Shown piece after piece: positions 25,397 to 34,949 of a stretch of 64,000 nucleotides of DNA (the stretch's first letter is position 1; each line of letters starts with the position of its first letter). The stretch lies in contig JAHEFI010000001.1 in NCBI GenBank assembly GCA_024640255.1, forward strand, positions 372,001 to 436,000. The letters are read 5' to 3'. This DNA is from Bacteroidota bacterium. Its GTDB lineage: Bacteria; Bacteroidota; Bacteroidia; Chitinophagales; Chitinophagaceae. The notes beneath the pieces are model-generated. The model was not told the DNA's origin and searched no databases. It worked only from the letters and a program-made list of their open reading frames with translations. The position numbers and the translations under genes were made by a program.

Positions 25397-27598
25397 ATGG
25401 CATTCACTAAGAAAGACATAAAAGCAGCATTACAGACTCATTTTGGTTTTACGGAGTTCAAGGGTACCCAAGAAAAGGCCATCCTCTCTTTATTGGGGGG
25501 AAGGGACACTTTTGTAATTATGCCAACCGGTGGCGGTAAGAGTTTATGCTATCAATTGCCTGCAATGATGTTGCCTGGTTGTGCAATTGTTGTGTCTCCT
25601 TTGATTGCATTAATGAAAAACCAAGTTGATTTGGTAAGAGGATATAGTGAGAAAGACGATGTTGCCCATTTTTTAAATTCAAGTTTAAACAAGGGACAAA
25701 TCAAAGAAGTGAAAGATGATTTATTAAGTGGTAAGACTAAATTATTATATGTTGCTCCTGAAACATTAACTAAGCAAGAGAACCTTGATTTCTTTAGTGA
25801 TCTTCAAATTTCTTTTTTTGCAGTGGATGAAGCACACTGTATTTCTGAGTGGGGACATGATTTCAGACCAGAGTACAGAAGATTAAAAGAAATGATGGAA
25901 GAAATTAATAGTGAAGTGCCCATCATTGCTTTAACAGCTACTGCAACGCCTAAAGTGCAAAGTGATATTGTTAAGAATTTATCTTTGAGAGATCCGGAAG
26001 TATTGATCTCTTCTTTTAATAGAGCCAATTTGTATTATGAGGTACAACCTAAAATCAAAAAAGATTTAACGGTAAAAAGTATTGTAAAATATATTACAGG
26101 ACATAAAAGTAAGAGCGGTATTATTTATACTTTAAACAGAAAAACCACTGAAGAGTTAGCGGATTTATTAAAAGCCAATAATATTAAAGCTGTAGCTTAT
26201 CATGCAGGGTTGGATCAAAAATTGAGAGCCGAAAGACAGGATCAATTTTTGAATGAAGATGTGCAGGTAATCGTTGCTACTATTGCTTTTGGTATGGGTA
26301 TTGATAAACCAGATATTCGTTTTGTTATTCATTATAATATTCCAAAATCTATTGAGAATTATTATCAAGAAACGGGTAGAGCAGGTAGAGATGGTTTAGA
26401 AGGTAACTGTATTTTATATTACGCCCACCAAGATGTTACTAAGCTGGAACACTTCTTAAGGGACAAGCCATTGAGTGAAAGAGAAGTGGGCGCACAATTA
26501 ATTAATGAAACAGTTGCATTTGCGGAAAGCGGTGTTTGTAGAAGAAAAAGTTTACTACATTATTTTGGAGAAAAATGGGAAGACAAAAATTGTGGCAAGT
26601 GCGATAACTGTTTACATCCAAAAGAACTAATAGAAGCAAAATCAGAATTAGTACAATTGCTTAAAGTGATTACTGCTTTGAACGAACAATTTGTTGCAGA
26701 CTATGTGGTTCAAATAATTACCGGAAGTTTTACTCCTCAAATTGGTTTATATAGACATGAAAAATTATCGGTATTTGGTTTAGGTAAAGAAAAAGACAGT
26801 TTGTTCTGGAATAGTTTAATTAGACAGGCTATGTTGGAAGGGGTCATTGAAAAAGATATTGAAGAATATGGTTTATTAAAATTAACCAAGAAAGGCAATC
26901 AGTTTATTAAAAAACCTACTAGCTTCAAAATTGTATTAAATACCGTATTTGAAGAAACCAACACAGAAGAAGATGATGATGGTGCGAGCGAATCTGCAGG
27001 TTCAACTGATGAGGCTTTATTTGAGATGTTAAAAGAACTAAGACAAAAAGAAGCCAAGAAAATTGGCTTACCTCCTTTTGTTATTTTCTTGGAAACCTCT
27101 TTACAAGATATGGCCACTTTGTACCCAACTAATTTAGCTGAGTTGGAGCGTTGTCAAGGGGTAAGCAAGGGTAAAGCCTTGAAATATGGTAAACCTTTTG
27201 TGAGTTTAATTGAAGCTTATGTAGAGGAAAATAATATTGAGAAACCAGATGATTTTGTAATGAAATCTGTTGCCAATAAAGCAAGCAATAAGATTTATAT
27301 TATTCAAAATGTAGACAAGAAAATTCCTTTAGAAACCATTGCAAAAAATAAAGATTTAAGATTGGATGCTTTGTTAGAGGAAATGGAAACCATTGCCGCG
27401 AGTGGAACCAAGCTTAATTTAGATTATGCAATTGATGAATGGTTAGACGAATATGATCAAGAAGATATACTTGAATATTTCAAAAACTGTGAAACTTCTT
27501 CCTTAGCCATTGCGCAAGAAGAATTATCAGAAAATAATTATACCTGGGAGCAATTAAAAATTATGCGAATTAAATTTTTAAGTGTTGTAGGAAATTAA
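25397..27598 (+). CDS. recQ: ATP-dependent DNA helicase RecQ
   Basis: A 733-residue 3'-5' helicase. Walker A is MPTGGGKSLCYQLPA, Walker B is DEAHCISEWGHDF, and motif VI is QETGRAGRDG. The zinc site is GVCRRKSLL with CGKCDNC. The winged-helix RQC region follows, then an HRDC domain at about 540-620. A C-terminal helical extension ends YTWEQLKIMRIKFLSVVGN, a likely extra helix-turn-helix that makes it longer than E. coli RecQ (about 610). Its last 4 bases overlap the convergent DUF3089 gene. The 174-nt upstream region to kdsD shows no clear plus-strand promoter. Confidence 0.95.
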   Translation: MAFTKKDIKAALQTHFGFTEFKGTQEKAILSLLGGRDTFVIMPTGGGKSLCYQLPAMMLPGCAIVVSPLIALMKNQVDLVRGYSEKDDVAHFLNSSLNKGQIKEVKDDLLSGKTKLLYVAPETLTKQENLDFFSDLQISFFAVDEAHCISEWGHDFRPEYRRLKEMMEEINSEVPIIALTATATPKVQSDIVKNLSLRDPEVLISSFNRANLYYEVQPKIKKDLTVKSIVKYITGHKSKSGIIYTLNRKTTEELADLLKANNIKAVAYHAGLDQKLRAERQDQFLNEDVQVIVATIAFGMGIDKPDIRFVIHYNIPKSIENYYQETGRAGRDGLEGNCILYYAHQDVTKLEHFLRDKPLSEREVGAQLINETVAFAESGVCRRKSLLHYFGEKWEDKNCGKCDNCLHPKELIEAKSELVQLLKVITALNEQFVADYVVQIITGSFTPQIGLYRHEKLSVFGLGKEKDSLFWNSLIRQAMLEGVIEKDIEEYGLLKLTKKGNQFIKKPTSFKIVLNTVFEETNTEEDDDGASESAGSTDEALFEMLKELRQKEAKKIGLPPFVIFLETSLQDMATLYPTNLAELERCQGVSKGKALKYGKPFVSLIEAYVEENNIEKPDDFVMKSVANKASNKIYIIQNVDKKIPLETIAKNKDLRLDALLEEMETIAASGTKLNLDYAIDEWLDEYDQEDILEYFKNCETSSLAIAQEELSENNYTWEQLKIMRIKFLSVVGN

Positions 27599-28641
27599 TT
27601 AGTGCTATTGGATTTAAAGTAACTGTTCACTCTATCCACTGCGTTTTGTCTTACACTTAAATAGTAAAAATTATAATCTGCAATATGATAGTTGCTTGTT
27701 CTATACAAAAAGCTTCCTAAAAAATGAGGTTTCTTTGTCCATAAAATACCTTCGTGATTAATTGCGTCAGCCACATGAGGAATAATTTTATCAAAATTAT
27801 ATAAGACAGAACCTTCGTTCATTTTTCTATCAACTATCGGGTCGCTTTTGCTCCATGAAAGTGGATTAGTTACGATGGAATTAAATTTTTCTCTCACAAC
27901 AAAATCTGGGATATAACCTTCTTGATAGGTTCTCCAAGCACAAATACATCCTGTTGAAGTAGGTGTTTCGCAGGCTTTTAATTGAGCATAGTCGCCTGGA
28001 TCTATGGCCATACCTACTACATAAGCAGCAATTAATTTTTTAGCCAAAGGTTTATTGTCAAAAAATTCTTTTAATAATCTCTTTGTATGCGTACTACCCT
28101 GACTATGCGAAGCAATAATGATTGGTCTTCCATTGTTGTAATGCGCCAAATAATATTCAAAAGCAGTTTTTACATCATGGTAAGCCAATTCAAAAGCAGC
28201 CAATGCTTTTAATGTATCAGCACTATTTTTTGGGGAATAAGAATTGATATGGGCTTGACGATATCTTGGCGCATAAATTTTTCCAGCTTGATTAAAAATA
28301 CTTGCCTGATTTAAAATGCTTGTGTAGTCTGTGTATAAATTTAATTTAGCATCACTTAAAGATGCGTTCCAGCCAGTTGGCTTATTGGTATCTAAATAAC
28401 TTGTAGGATAAACAAAAAATACATCAGCCTTATCAGAAGATGATGCATCTTTTTTTAATGGCTTGGGTAAACTATCACTTGGGTCTTTTTTATCTGGATG
28501 AGCTGCCCAATATTGCATTTGGCTATAATCAGGAACTAATCCCAATTTTTCCTGCTCATATTGCGGCTGTAATTTCATATACCCATTACTGGTACATTGA
28601 CTAAAAGATACAATTAACAATAAGTAAAATAGTTTGCGCAT
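27595..28641 (-). CDS. DUF3089 alpha/beta-hydrolase-like lipoprotein
   Basis: A 348-residue protein of the DUF3089 family, an alpha/beta hydrolase fold of unknown substrate. The N-terminus MRKLFYLLLIVSFSQC looks like a lipoprotein signal with an atypical lipobox. The nucleophile elbow is IIIASHSQGSTHTKRLL (GxSxG form HSQG), and ADVFFVYPTSYLD is the early family motif. The start is ATG 28641; an upstream TTG adds three residues. A perfect -7 box lies just 6 nt before this ATG. Its stop overlaps recQ by 4 bp. Confidence 0.82.
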   Translation of the reverse strand: MRKLFYLLLIVSFSQCTSNGYMKLQPQYEQEKLGLVPDYSQMQYWAAHPDKKDPSDSLPKPLKKDASSSDKADVFFVYPTSYLDTNKPTGWNASLSDAKLNLYTDYTSILNQASIFNQAGKIYAPRYRQAHINSYSPKNSADTLKALAAFELAYHDVKTAFEYYLAHYNNGRPIIIASHSQGSTHTKRLLKEFFDNKPLAKKLIAAYVVGMAIDPGDYAQLKACETPTSTGCICAWRTYQEGYIPDFVVREKFNSIVTNPLSWSKSDPIVDRKMNEGSVLYNFDKIIPHVADAINHEGILWTKKPHFLGSFLYRTSNYHIADYNFYYLSVRQNAVDRVNSYFKSNSTN

Positions 28642-28647
28642 AGGATG

Positions 28648-28655
28648 CAAAGTTA
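28648..28655 (-). promoter_or_regulatory. -7 box TAACTTTG of the DUF3089 gene
   Basis: A perfect TAnnTTTG match 6 nt from the ATG at 28641. Transcription would start at or next to the A of the start codon. No -33 element is evident. Confidence 0.42.
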
Positions 28656-28693
28656 TTACTATTAATGATTTATTTTTAGGATAGATTTATATT

Positions 28694-29959
28694 TTGAAAT
28701 ATTTAAGACATATATCATTTTTAAAAGCTGTGTTAATGCATAGCATCACTGCCTTTGGAGGGCCTCAGGTGGCTGTAGCACTTATGCAATATAGGTTTGT
28801 TGAAAAACGAAGAGACCTTACCCAAGAAGAATTACTTGAATACAATGCTTTTTGCCAATTATTACCTGGCGCTTCTTCTACACAAACTATTGTATTAGTG
28901 GGATTTAAGAGAGGTGGGGTGGTATTGGCCTTATTAACCTTGCTTGTTTGGATGTTGCCTGCAGTTATAATAATGACCGGCTTAGCTTTATTAGTCAGTT
29001 ATTTTTCTTGGTCCGGAGGAATAAAGTCCTTGTCTTTATTGCAGCCCATGTCTATCGGTTTTATTATAAGTGCAGCTATTTTATTATTTCAAAAATCAGT
29101 GAATAATATAATTACCAGATGGATATTTGTACTAAGTGTCCTAATTACTTTTTTTGGCTTTAATACACCATGGACCATTCCTCTTATTATTATTCTTTCA
29201 GGCTTGGTAACTAATTTTAGCGATAAAAGAATTCCTTCCGATGGAACAGCTCCTAAGTCTATTCAATGGAGAGCATTGATTATTTTTATTGGATTATTTA
29301 TTGCTGCAGGTTTTCTCTCTGAGCGTGCCACTAAACAAAACTGGGAATCCAAAAAATTATTCAATTTGTTTGAAACCAATTATCGTTTTGGAAGCATGGT
29401 GTTTGGCGGTGGAGATGTGTTGATGCCCATCATGTATGAACAATATGTAACGCGTCCGGTTTCAAAACATATTCAAGAAACTAAAAGAGACGTCATTAAA
29501 ATTGATAGAACCAATTTTTTAACAGGAACTGGTTTAGTTAGAGCAGTGCCTGGTCCTATATTTTCTATTGCCAGTTATATGGGGGCAACTGCATTAAAAG
29601 ACAAGCCAGTGGATATTCAAATTTATGGAGCCATTGTTGCGAGTGTGGGCATATTTTTACCTAGCTTTTTAATTGTATTATTTTTCTTTCCTATTTGGCA
29701 GCATCTAAAGAAGTTTGCTATTTTTTATAGGTCTTTGGAAGGTGTATATGCAGCAATAGTAGGTATTATGATTGGGGCGTCTTTGTTTCTAATAAAGGAT
29801 ATTTCTGTTGCCATGCAATCTGCTAATTTGTTTTCTATAATAATGTATTTAGTGGTTTTTGTTTCCAGTACTTACTTACTATACAAACAAAAATTAGGTC
29901 CTCAATGGATTGCTTTTACTTGTATTGTTATGGGCTTGTTAATGTCCCACTGGTTTTAA
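28694..29959 (+). CDS. chrA: Chromate transporter family protein (ChrA)
   Basis: A 421-residue membrane protein with two CHR domains. The first begins LMHSITAFGGPQVAVALMQY and includes NAFCQLLPGASSTQTIVLVG; the second repeats the pattern at RFGSMVFGGGDVLMPIMYEQ and NFLTGTGLVRAVPGPIFSIA. About 10-12 transmembrane segments are visible. Such proteins export chromate, or possibly sulfate-like anions. The start is TTG 28694; the next in-frame ATG (28736) would cut into the first conserved segment. It is divergent from DUF3089. Chromate as the substrate is a family default and not shown here. Confidence 0.85.
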   Translation: MKYLRHISFLKAVLMHSITAFGGPQVAVALMQYRFVEKRRDLTQEELLEYNAFCQLLPGASSTQTIVLVGFKRGGVVLALLTLLVWMLPAVIIMTGLALLVSYFSWSGGIKSLSLLQPMSIGFIISAAILLFQKSVNNIITRWIFVLSVLITFFGFNTPWTIPLIIILSGLVTNFSDKRIPSDGTAPKSIQWRALIIFIGLFIAAGFLSERATKQNWESKKLFNLFETNYRFGSMVFGGGDVLMPIMYEQYVTRPVSKHIQETKRDVIKIDRTNFLTGTGLVRAVPGPIFSIASYMGATALKDKPVDIQIYGAIVASVGIFLPSFLIVLFFFPIWQHLKKFAIFYRSLEGVYAAIVGIMIGASLFLIKDISVAMQSANLFSIIMYLVVFVSSTYLLYKQKLGPQWIAFTCIVMGLLMSHWF

Positions 29960-29986
29960 GAACAATTTCATAATATTGCATCACAC

Positions 29987-30724
29987 ATGATGCAGCGCTT
30001 TATTTTTTTTATTCTTCTTTTTTTGTTGCTCCATTCAACTGTACAAGCGCAATCTGTATTGGTAAGCGGAACCGTATATGATATATCTGGAAGAAGACCA
30101 GTGGAGGCAGTGATTGTTCATACGAATAATAATATGTCCACTACAGATTCTTTAGGTAGATATATTATTAATGTTAAAGCAAAAGACTCTATTTGGTTTT
30201 CATTATTTGGAAAGAACACGCAGAAGTATACTTTAGACACCATCGAAGACAAACGTAATTTCAATATTATGATCCATGTGAATGGAATTGATTTACCAGA
30301 AGTAAGGGTTAGGAATAATAATTACAGATTGGACTCCATGCAAAACAGGTATGATTATGCAAAATATTTTAATTACCAGCCGCCTGGTTTAAAATTGGCT
30401 AATAATTCCACTTTAATCAATCCAAGTGGAGGTTTGTCAATTGGCTTCGATTTAGTGGAAATGATCAATATGTTTAGGTTCAAAAGAAACCGAAACCTGG
30501 GCTTTTTGCAAAAAAGGCTTATTTCTCAAGAGCAAGAGAAATACATCAACTATCGTTTTACCAAGCGATTTGTTCAAAAAATCACTCATTTAGAAGGAGA
30601 TAACTTGGTGCAGTTTATGGATTATTGCAAGCCATCTTATGAGGTTTTGGGTTTATTAAACGACCTAGAATTGGGTTATTATATCCAACAGAAGTATTTG
30701 GCCTTCAAAACCAGTCACCCATAG
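29987..30724 (+). CDS. Exported carboxypeptidase-regulatory-like domain protein
   Basis: A 245-residue protein with a signal peptide (QRFIFFILLFLLLHSTVQAQ). It then has one carboxypeptidase-regulatory-like beta-sandwich (VSGTVYDISGRRPVEAVIVH, DSLGRYIINV) to about residue 110. The C-terminal 130 residues are charged and helical, with no match I recognise. In this phylum the first domain usually caps TonB receptors, but here no plug or barrel follows, so it stands alone. It lies 27 nt after chrA and 70 nt before the RND adaptor. Function unknown. Confidence 0.7.
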   Translation: MMQRFIFFILLFLLLHSTVQAQSVLVSGTVYDISGRRPVEAVIVHTNNNMSTTDSLGRYIINVKAKDSIWFSLFGKNTQKYTLDTIEDKRNFNIMIHVNGIDLPEVRVRNNNYRLDSMQNRYDYAKYFNYQPPGLKLANNSTLINPSGGLSIGFDLVEMINMFRFKRNRNLGFLQKRLISQEQEKYINYRFTKRFVQKITHLEGDNLVQFMDYCKPSYEVLGLLNDLELGYYIQQKYLAFKTSHP

Positions 30725-30776
30725 CCTCCATTCATCTATTTTATTTCTCCAAAAGGGCAGGTTTTTATATCTTTAT

Positions 30777-30793
30777 TGACTAAAATTCAGTCA
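30777..30793. promoter_or_regulatory. Inverted repeat in front of the RND adaptor start
   Basis: TGACT (30777-30781) and AGTCA (30789-30793) are perfect inverted arms around AAAATTC, directly before the TTG start. It could be a repressor site for the efflux genes or a small hairpin masking initiation. Only the repeat itself is seen. Confidence 0.3.
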
Positions 30794-30794
30794 T

Positions 30795-31844
30795 TTGAGA
30801 AAGATACAGTTAATCTTAGCGGCAGCTGTTTTATTGCTTGCTAGTTGTAAAGAAAAGGCAAAGCCTACAGACAAGTTTAATCCTAATATGCCCGTTTCGG
30901 TGGATATCACTGTTGCAGAACTACAAAAAGTGGATAAGCAAATAGAAGTGAATGGAACCGTTTTGGCAAATGATTTTGTGGAATTACATCCTGAAGCCAA
31001 TGGAAGAGTTACATTTTTACAAATTCCAGAAGGCAAAATGGTGACTGCTGGAACTGTTTTAGCTAAATTAAATGATGCTGATTTACAGGCTCAATTAGAA
31101 AAATTAAAAGTACTATTAGAATTAGCCAATATCAACGAACAAAGAAATAAGCAATTATTAAGTGCAAGAGGCATTAATCAAAGTGATTATGATTTGTCTT
31201 TGCAACAAGTTAAAAGTTTGAAAGCAGATATGGCGTATACGCAATCATTGATTGACAAAACAGTGATTAAGGCACCCTTCAATGGTCAAATGGGTTTAAG
31301 ACAAATTAGCGTTGGGGCTTATATCAATACTGCGACAACTGTTGCAACTATTCAAAAGGTAGATCAATTAAAAATGGATTTTACTTTACCAGAAATTTAT
31401 GGTGATTATGTTAAAGTAGGTAAGACTATTAAAATGACTACTATTGGAAATGAGCAAAAGCCAATTGTTGCTACTATTACAGCCATTGAGCCTCAAATTA
31501 TTGCCACTACTAGAAATATTAAAGTGAGAGCTAGCTTTAAAGGAAAAGTTTTACCGGGAGCATACGCAAAAGTATTCTTAGGGGAGAATTCTACTAAGCC
31601 AACGATCATGGTTCCATCTAATATTATTATACCAGATTCAAAAGCTAAACAAATTGTTGTTGTTAGAAATGGCGAAGCAAAATTTGTAAGTGTTGAAACT
31701 GGTTACAGAACTGTGACTGCAGTTGAAATCACAAAAGGCTTACAAGCAGGCGACAGTGTAATTGTTGCGGGTATGCTTTTTGTTAAAGATGGTGCCAAAT
31801 TGAAAATTGGCAAAACACTTCCTAATCTCGATATTACCAAATAG
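30795..31844 (+). CDS. RND efflux periplasmic adaptor lipoprotein
   Basis: A 349-residue membrane-fusion protein. MRKIQLILAAAVLLLASC is a lipoprotein signal with Cys18. The lipoyl half-motifs are VELHPEANGRVTFLQIPEGK and KAPFNGQMGLRQISVGAY, flanking a short alpha-hairpin at about residues 95-145. The beta-barrel and membrane-proximal domains follow, with GLQAGDSVIVAGMLFVKDGA near the end. The start is TTG 30795, set by the signal peptide. It lies 24 nt upstream of the RND pump. An inverted repeat TGACT-N7-AGTCA (30777-30793) ends two bases before the start codon. Confidence 0.88.
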   Translation: MRKIQLILAAAVLLLASCKEKAKPTDKFNPNMPVSVDITVAELQKVDKQIEVNGTVLANDFVELHPEANGRVTFLQIPEGKMVTAGTVLAKLNDADLQAQLEKLKVLLELANINEQRNKQLLSARGINQSDYDLSLQQVKSLKADMAYTQSLIDKTVIKAPFNGQMGLRQISVGAYINTATTVATIQKVDQLKMDFTLPEIYGDYVKVGKTIKMTTIGNEQKPIVATITAIEPQIIATTRNIKVRASFKGKVLPGAYAKVFLGENSTKPTIMVPSNIIIPDSKAKQIVVVRNGEAKFVSVETGYRTVTAVEITKGLQAGDSVIVAGMLFVKDGAKLKIGKTLPNLDITK

Positions 31845-31868
31845 GGTTTTAAAAACTTATTTATTTAG

Positions 31869-34800
31869 ATGAATATATCTGAACTTTCATTGAAGCGACC
31901 GGTACTAGCTACCGTGATGAATATTGCCATTATCATTTTTGGTTTGGTAGGTTTTTCTTTTTTAGCATTAAGAGAATATCCAGCAATTGATCCTCCTATT
32001 ATTAACGTACAAACTACTTATACAGGAGCGAATGCAGAAGTTATCCAAAGCCAGATTACTGAACCATTAGAAAAAGCGATTAATGGTATACCGGGTATTA
32101 GAACTATTAACTCTTCAAGTTCTGTTGGTAATTCAAATATTACTGTTGAGTTTAACTTAGGAGTGAACTTAGAAACTGCGGCGAACGATGTTAGAGATAA
32201 AGTGTCTCAAGCACAAAGATCTTTGCCTCAAGATATTTCTAGCCCACCAGTTGTTTCTAAAGCAGATGGGGGTGATTTTATTTTGATGTTAACCATCAGA
32301 AGTAAGACAAAGGGTTTGTTAGAATTAACAGAGTATGCTGAGAATGTTTTGTTACAAAGATTCCAAACCATTGATGAAGTAAGTAATGTAGGTGTTAGAG
32401 GTAAGCGACAAGCAATGCGTATCTTTCCTAATACAGATTTATTGAGTGCTTACGGAATTGCCTTCAATGATATTCAAACTGCACTGAATAAAGAAAACGT
32501 AGAATTGCCTGCAGGTTCTATTTATGGCAATAAGTCAGAATTTATTATTAGAGCATTAGGAAGATTAACCACAGAATCAGATTTTAGAAATGTTATTTTA
32601 AAAGAAGACGCAACTGGTATTGTTCGTTTGGGTGATGTTGCAAAAGTAGAATTAGGTCCAGAACAAGAAGATCAAGGAACTTATTTTAATGGGGTTCCGG
32701 TGGTTATGTTAACGGTATCGCCACAACCAGGCGCTAACCAAATTAAAATTGCTGATGAGTTTTATAAAAGATTAGAAGAAGTTAAAAAGCAAAACAAATC
32801 TGATATTGAATTTGCTATTCCTATTGACAATACTTTAAATATTCGTAGAGCATTATCAGAAGTAAAAGAAACAATTGTGATTTCTTTTGCCTTAGTGGTA
32901 TTGGTTATTTTCTTCTTCTTTAGAAACTGGTTAATTGCAATTCGTCCATTAATTGATATTCCTATTTCTTTGATTGCCACATTCTTTATTATGTATTTGG
33001 CAGGCTTCTCTATTAATGTATTAACCTTATTAGCGATTGTATTGGCCACGGGATTAGTAGTGGATGATGGAATTGTGGTGACCGAAAATATATTTAGAAA
33101 ACTAGAAGAAGGATTGTCTTTAAAAGATGCAGCTAGAGAAGGCAGTAAAGAAATTTTCTTTGCAGTCATTTCTACTTCAATCACATTGGCTGTGGTATTT
33201 ATGCCAGTTATCTTCTTGCAAGGTTTTGTGGGTTCTTTATTCAAAGAGTTTGGAGTAGTTGTAGCGGGTGCTGTATTGGTATCTGCTTTTGTATCTTTAA
33301 CTATCACGCCAGTATTGAATGTATACCTAAATAGAAAAGATGGGAAGCAAGGCGCTTTCTATGAGCGCACTGAGCCTTTCTTTAAAGGAATAGAAAATGG
33401 CTATAAAAATTTATTACAAAAATTCTTACAAGTTAGATGGTTAGCTTGGGTAATTGTTGCAGCATGTTTTGCCTTAATTATATTAATTGGAAAAACAATT
33501 CAAAGTGAATTGGCTCCATTAGAAGATAAAGGCTCTGTAAGAATTACCTTATCTGGTGCGGAAGGGATGAGTTATGATGATATGAGATCAGATTTATTGA
33601 AGGCAGTAAGAATTATGCAGGATTCTTTTCCTGAACAAGCTTTTACTTGGGGTAGCGTTCCTGGTTATGGAGGTAGTAGTGGTAATAGTTCTGCCTCTGG
33701 AAGATTGGGTTTGGTGAGAAAAGACGAAAGAACAAGAACTCAATCAGAGATAGCTGCAGATTTAAATAAAAAAATGAAGCGTTTTAAAAACGTAAGAATT
33801 TTTGCTATTGAAGAACAAACTATTTCTGTGGGTATGATGTCTAGAGGTTCTTTACCTGTACAATTCATCATCCAAAATTTAGACTTCCAAAAAATTAGAA
33901 ATGTGATACCTGAATTTTTGGATGCGGCAAGAAAAGACAAGACTTTCCAAAACGTGGATGTGAATTTAAAGTTCAACAAACCTGAATACGATTTATCCAT
34001 AGATAGAATGCGTGTAAGAGATTTGGGCTTAAATACAGCAGATGTAGCGCAGGCTTTACAAGCTGCATTTAGTGGTGCGCGTTCTGCTTATTTTATTATG
34101 AATGATCGTCAATACCAAGTAATTACTCAGGTGCCTAGAGTAGATAGAAATACACCTACTGATATTGATAAAATTTATGTAAGAAATAACAGAGGTGAGC
34201 AAATACCTATTTCTAGCGTATTAACTGTTGAAGAGAATAGTAATCCTCCGAATTTATATCACTACAATCGTTTTAATTCAGCGACTATTTCTGCATCATT
34301 GGCAGAAGGTAAAACTATTGGAGATGGTGTAAATGCAATGGAAAGAATTGCTAAGGAAAAATTAGACGAGAGTTTCCAAACAGCTTTAAGCGGTCCGTCT
34401 AGAGACTTTAAAGAAAGTTCTTCTAATACTTCTCAAGCTTTAATATTGGCACTTATATTAATCTATTTAGTGTTGGCTGCTCAATTTGAAAGCTTCACAG
34501 ATCCATTCATTATTATGATTACTGTACCATTAGCATTAGCTGGTGCATTATTATGTTTATGGACTTTTGATCAAACATTAAATATCTTCTCTCAAATTGG
34601 AATTATCATGTTGATTGGTTTGGTTACCAAGAATGGTATCTTAATTGTAGAGTTTGCAAATAAGAAAAGAGAAACAGGCTTAGCTATTAGAGAAGCGGTA
34701 TTAGAAGCAGCTACTCAAAGATTAAGACCTATTTTAATGACAAGTTTAGCAACTGCATTAGGCGCATTGCCAATTGCTATTAGTTTAGGCGCTGCTGCAA

Positions 34801-34925
34801 CCAGTAGAAAACCTTTGGGAACAGTGATTGTGGGTGGTTTGATGTTTTCATTAATACTTACCTTATTTGTAATTCCATCGGTGTATACTTATTTATCTAG
34901 TAAGCATAAGAAACAAGTAGATTAA
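31869..34925 (+). CDS. RND efflux pump permease (HAE1/AcrB-like)
   Basis: A 1018-residue inner-membrane pump with 12 transmembrane helices and two large periplasmic loops. The N-terminus NISELSLKRPVLATVMN is typical. The proton-relay Asp pair is in TM4 (ATGLVVDDGIVVTENIF). The TM10-11 region has GLVTKNGILIVEFANKKRE, and SYANS-type porter segments lie between. It should take drugs or lipophilic compounds with the upstream adaptor. No outer-membrane factor gene follows; a GH130-like gene begins 24 nt later. A TolC-type partner must be encoded elsewhere. Confidence 0.94.
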   Translation: MNISELSLKRPVLATVMNIAIIIFGLVGFSFLALREYPAIDPPIINVQTTYTGANAEVIQSQITEPLEKAINGIPGIRTINSSSSVGNSNITVEFNLGVNLETAANDVRDKVSQAQRSLPQDISSPPVVSKADGGDFILMLTIRSKTKGLLELTEYAENVLLQRFQTIDEVSNVGVRGKRQAMRIFPNTDLLSAYGIAFNDIQTALNKENVELPAGSIYGNKSEFIIRALGRLTTESDFRNVILKEDATGIVRLGDVAKVELGPEQEDQGTYFNGVPVVMLTVSPQPGANQIKIADEFYKRLEEVKKQNKSDIEFAIPIDNTLNIRRALSEVKETIVISFALVVLVIFFFFRNWLIAIRPLIDIPISLIATFFIMYLAGFSINVLTLLAIVLATGLVVDDGIVVTENIFRKLEEGLSLKDAAREGSKEIFFAVISTSITLAVVFMPVIFLQGFVGSLFKEFGVVVAGAVLVSAFVSLTITPVLNVYLNRKDGKQGAFYERTEPFFKGIENGYKNLLQKFLQVRWLAWVIVAACFALIILIGKTIQSELAPLEDKGSVRITLSGAEGMSYDDMRSDLLKAVRIMQDSFPEQAFTWGSVPGYGGSSGNSSASGRLGLVRKDERTRTQSEIAADLNKKMKRFKNVRIFAIEEQTISVGMMSRGSLPVQFIIQNLDFQKIRNVIPEFLDAARKDKTFQNVDVNLKFNKPEYDLSIDRMRVRDLGLNTADVAQALQAAFSGARSAYFIMNDRQYQVITQVPRVDRNTPTDIDKIYVRNNRGEQIPISSVLTVEENSNPPNLYHYNRFNSATISASLAEGKTIGDGVNAMERIAKEKLDESFQTALSGPSRDFKESSSNTSQALILALILIYLVLAAQFESFTDPFIIMITVPLALAGALLCLWTFDQTLNIFSQIGIIMLIGLVTKNGILIVEFANKKRETGLAIREAVLEAATQRLRPILMTSLATALGALPIAISLGAAATSRKPLGTVIVGGLMFSLILTLFVIPSVYTYLSSKHKKQVD

Positions 34926-34949
34926 TTCTGTTTAATATAAATACAAGCC

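Noticed and set aside
32762-33307. 181-codon open frame opposite the RND pump
   Set aside because: Antisense shadow of a strongly conserved transmembrane region, composed of Lys/Thr/Ile-rich sequence without motifs.
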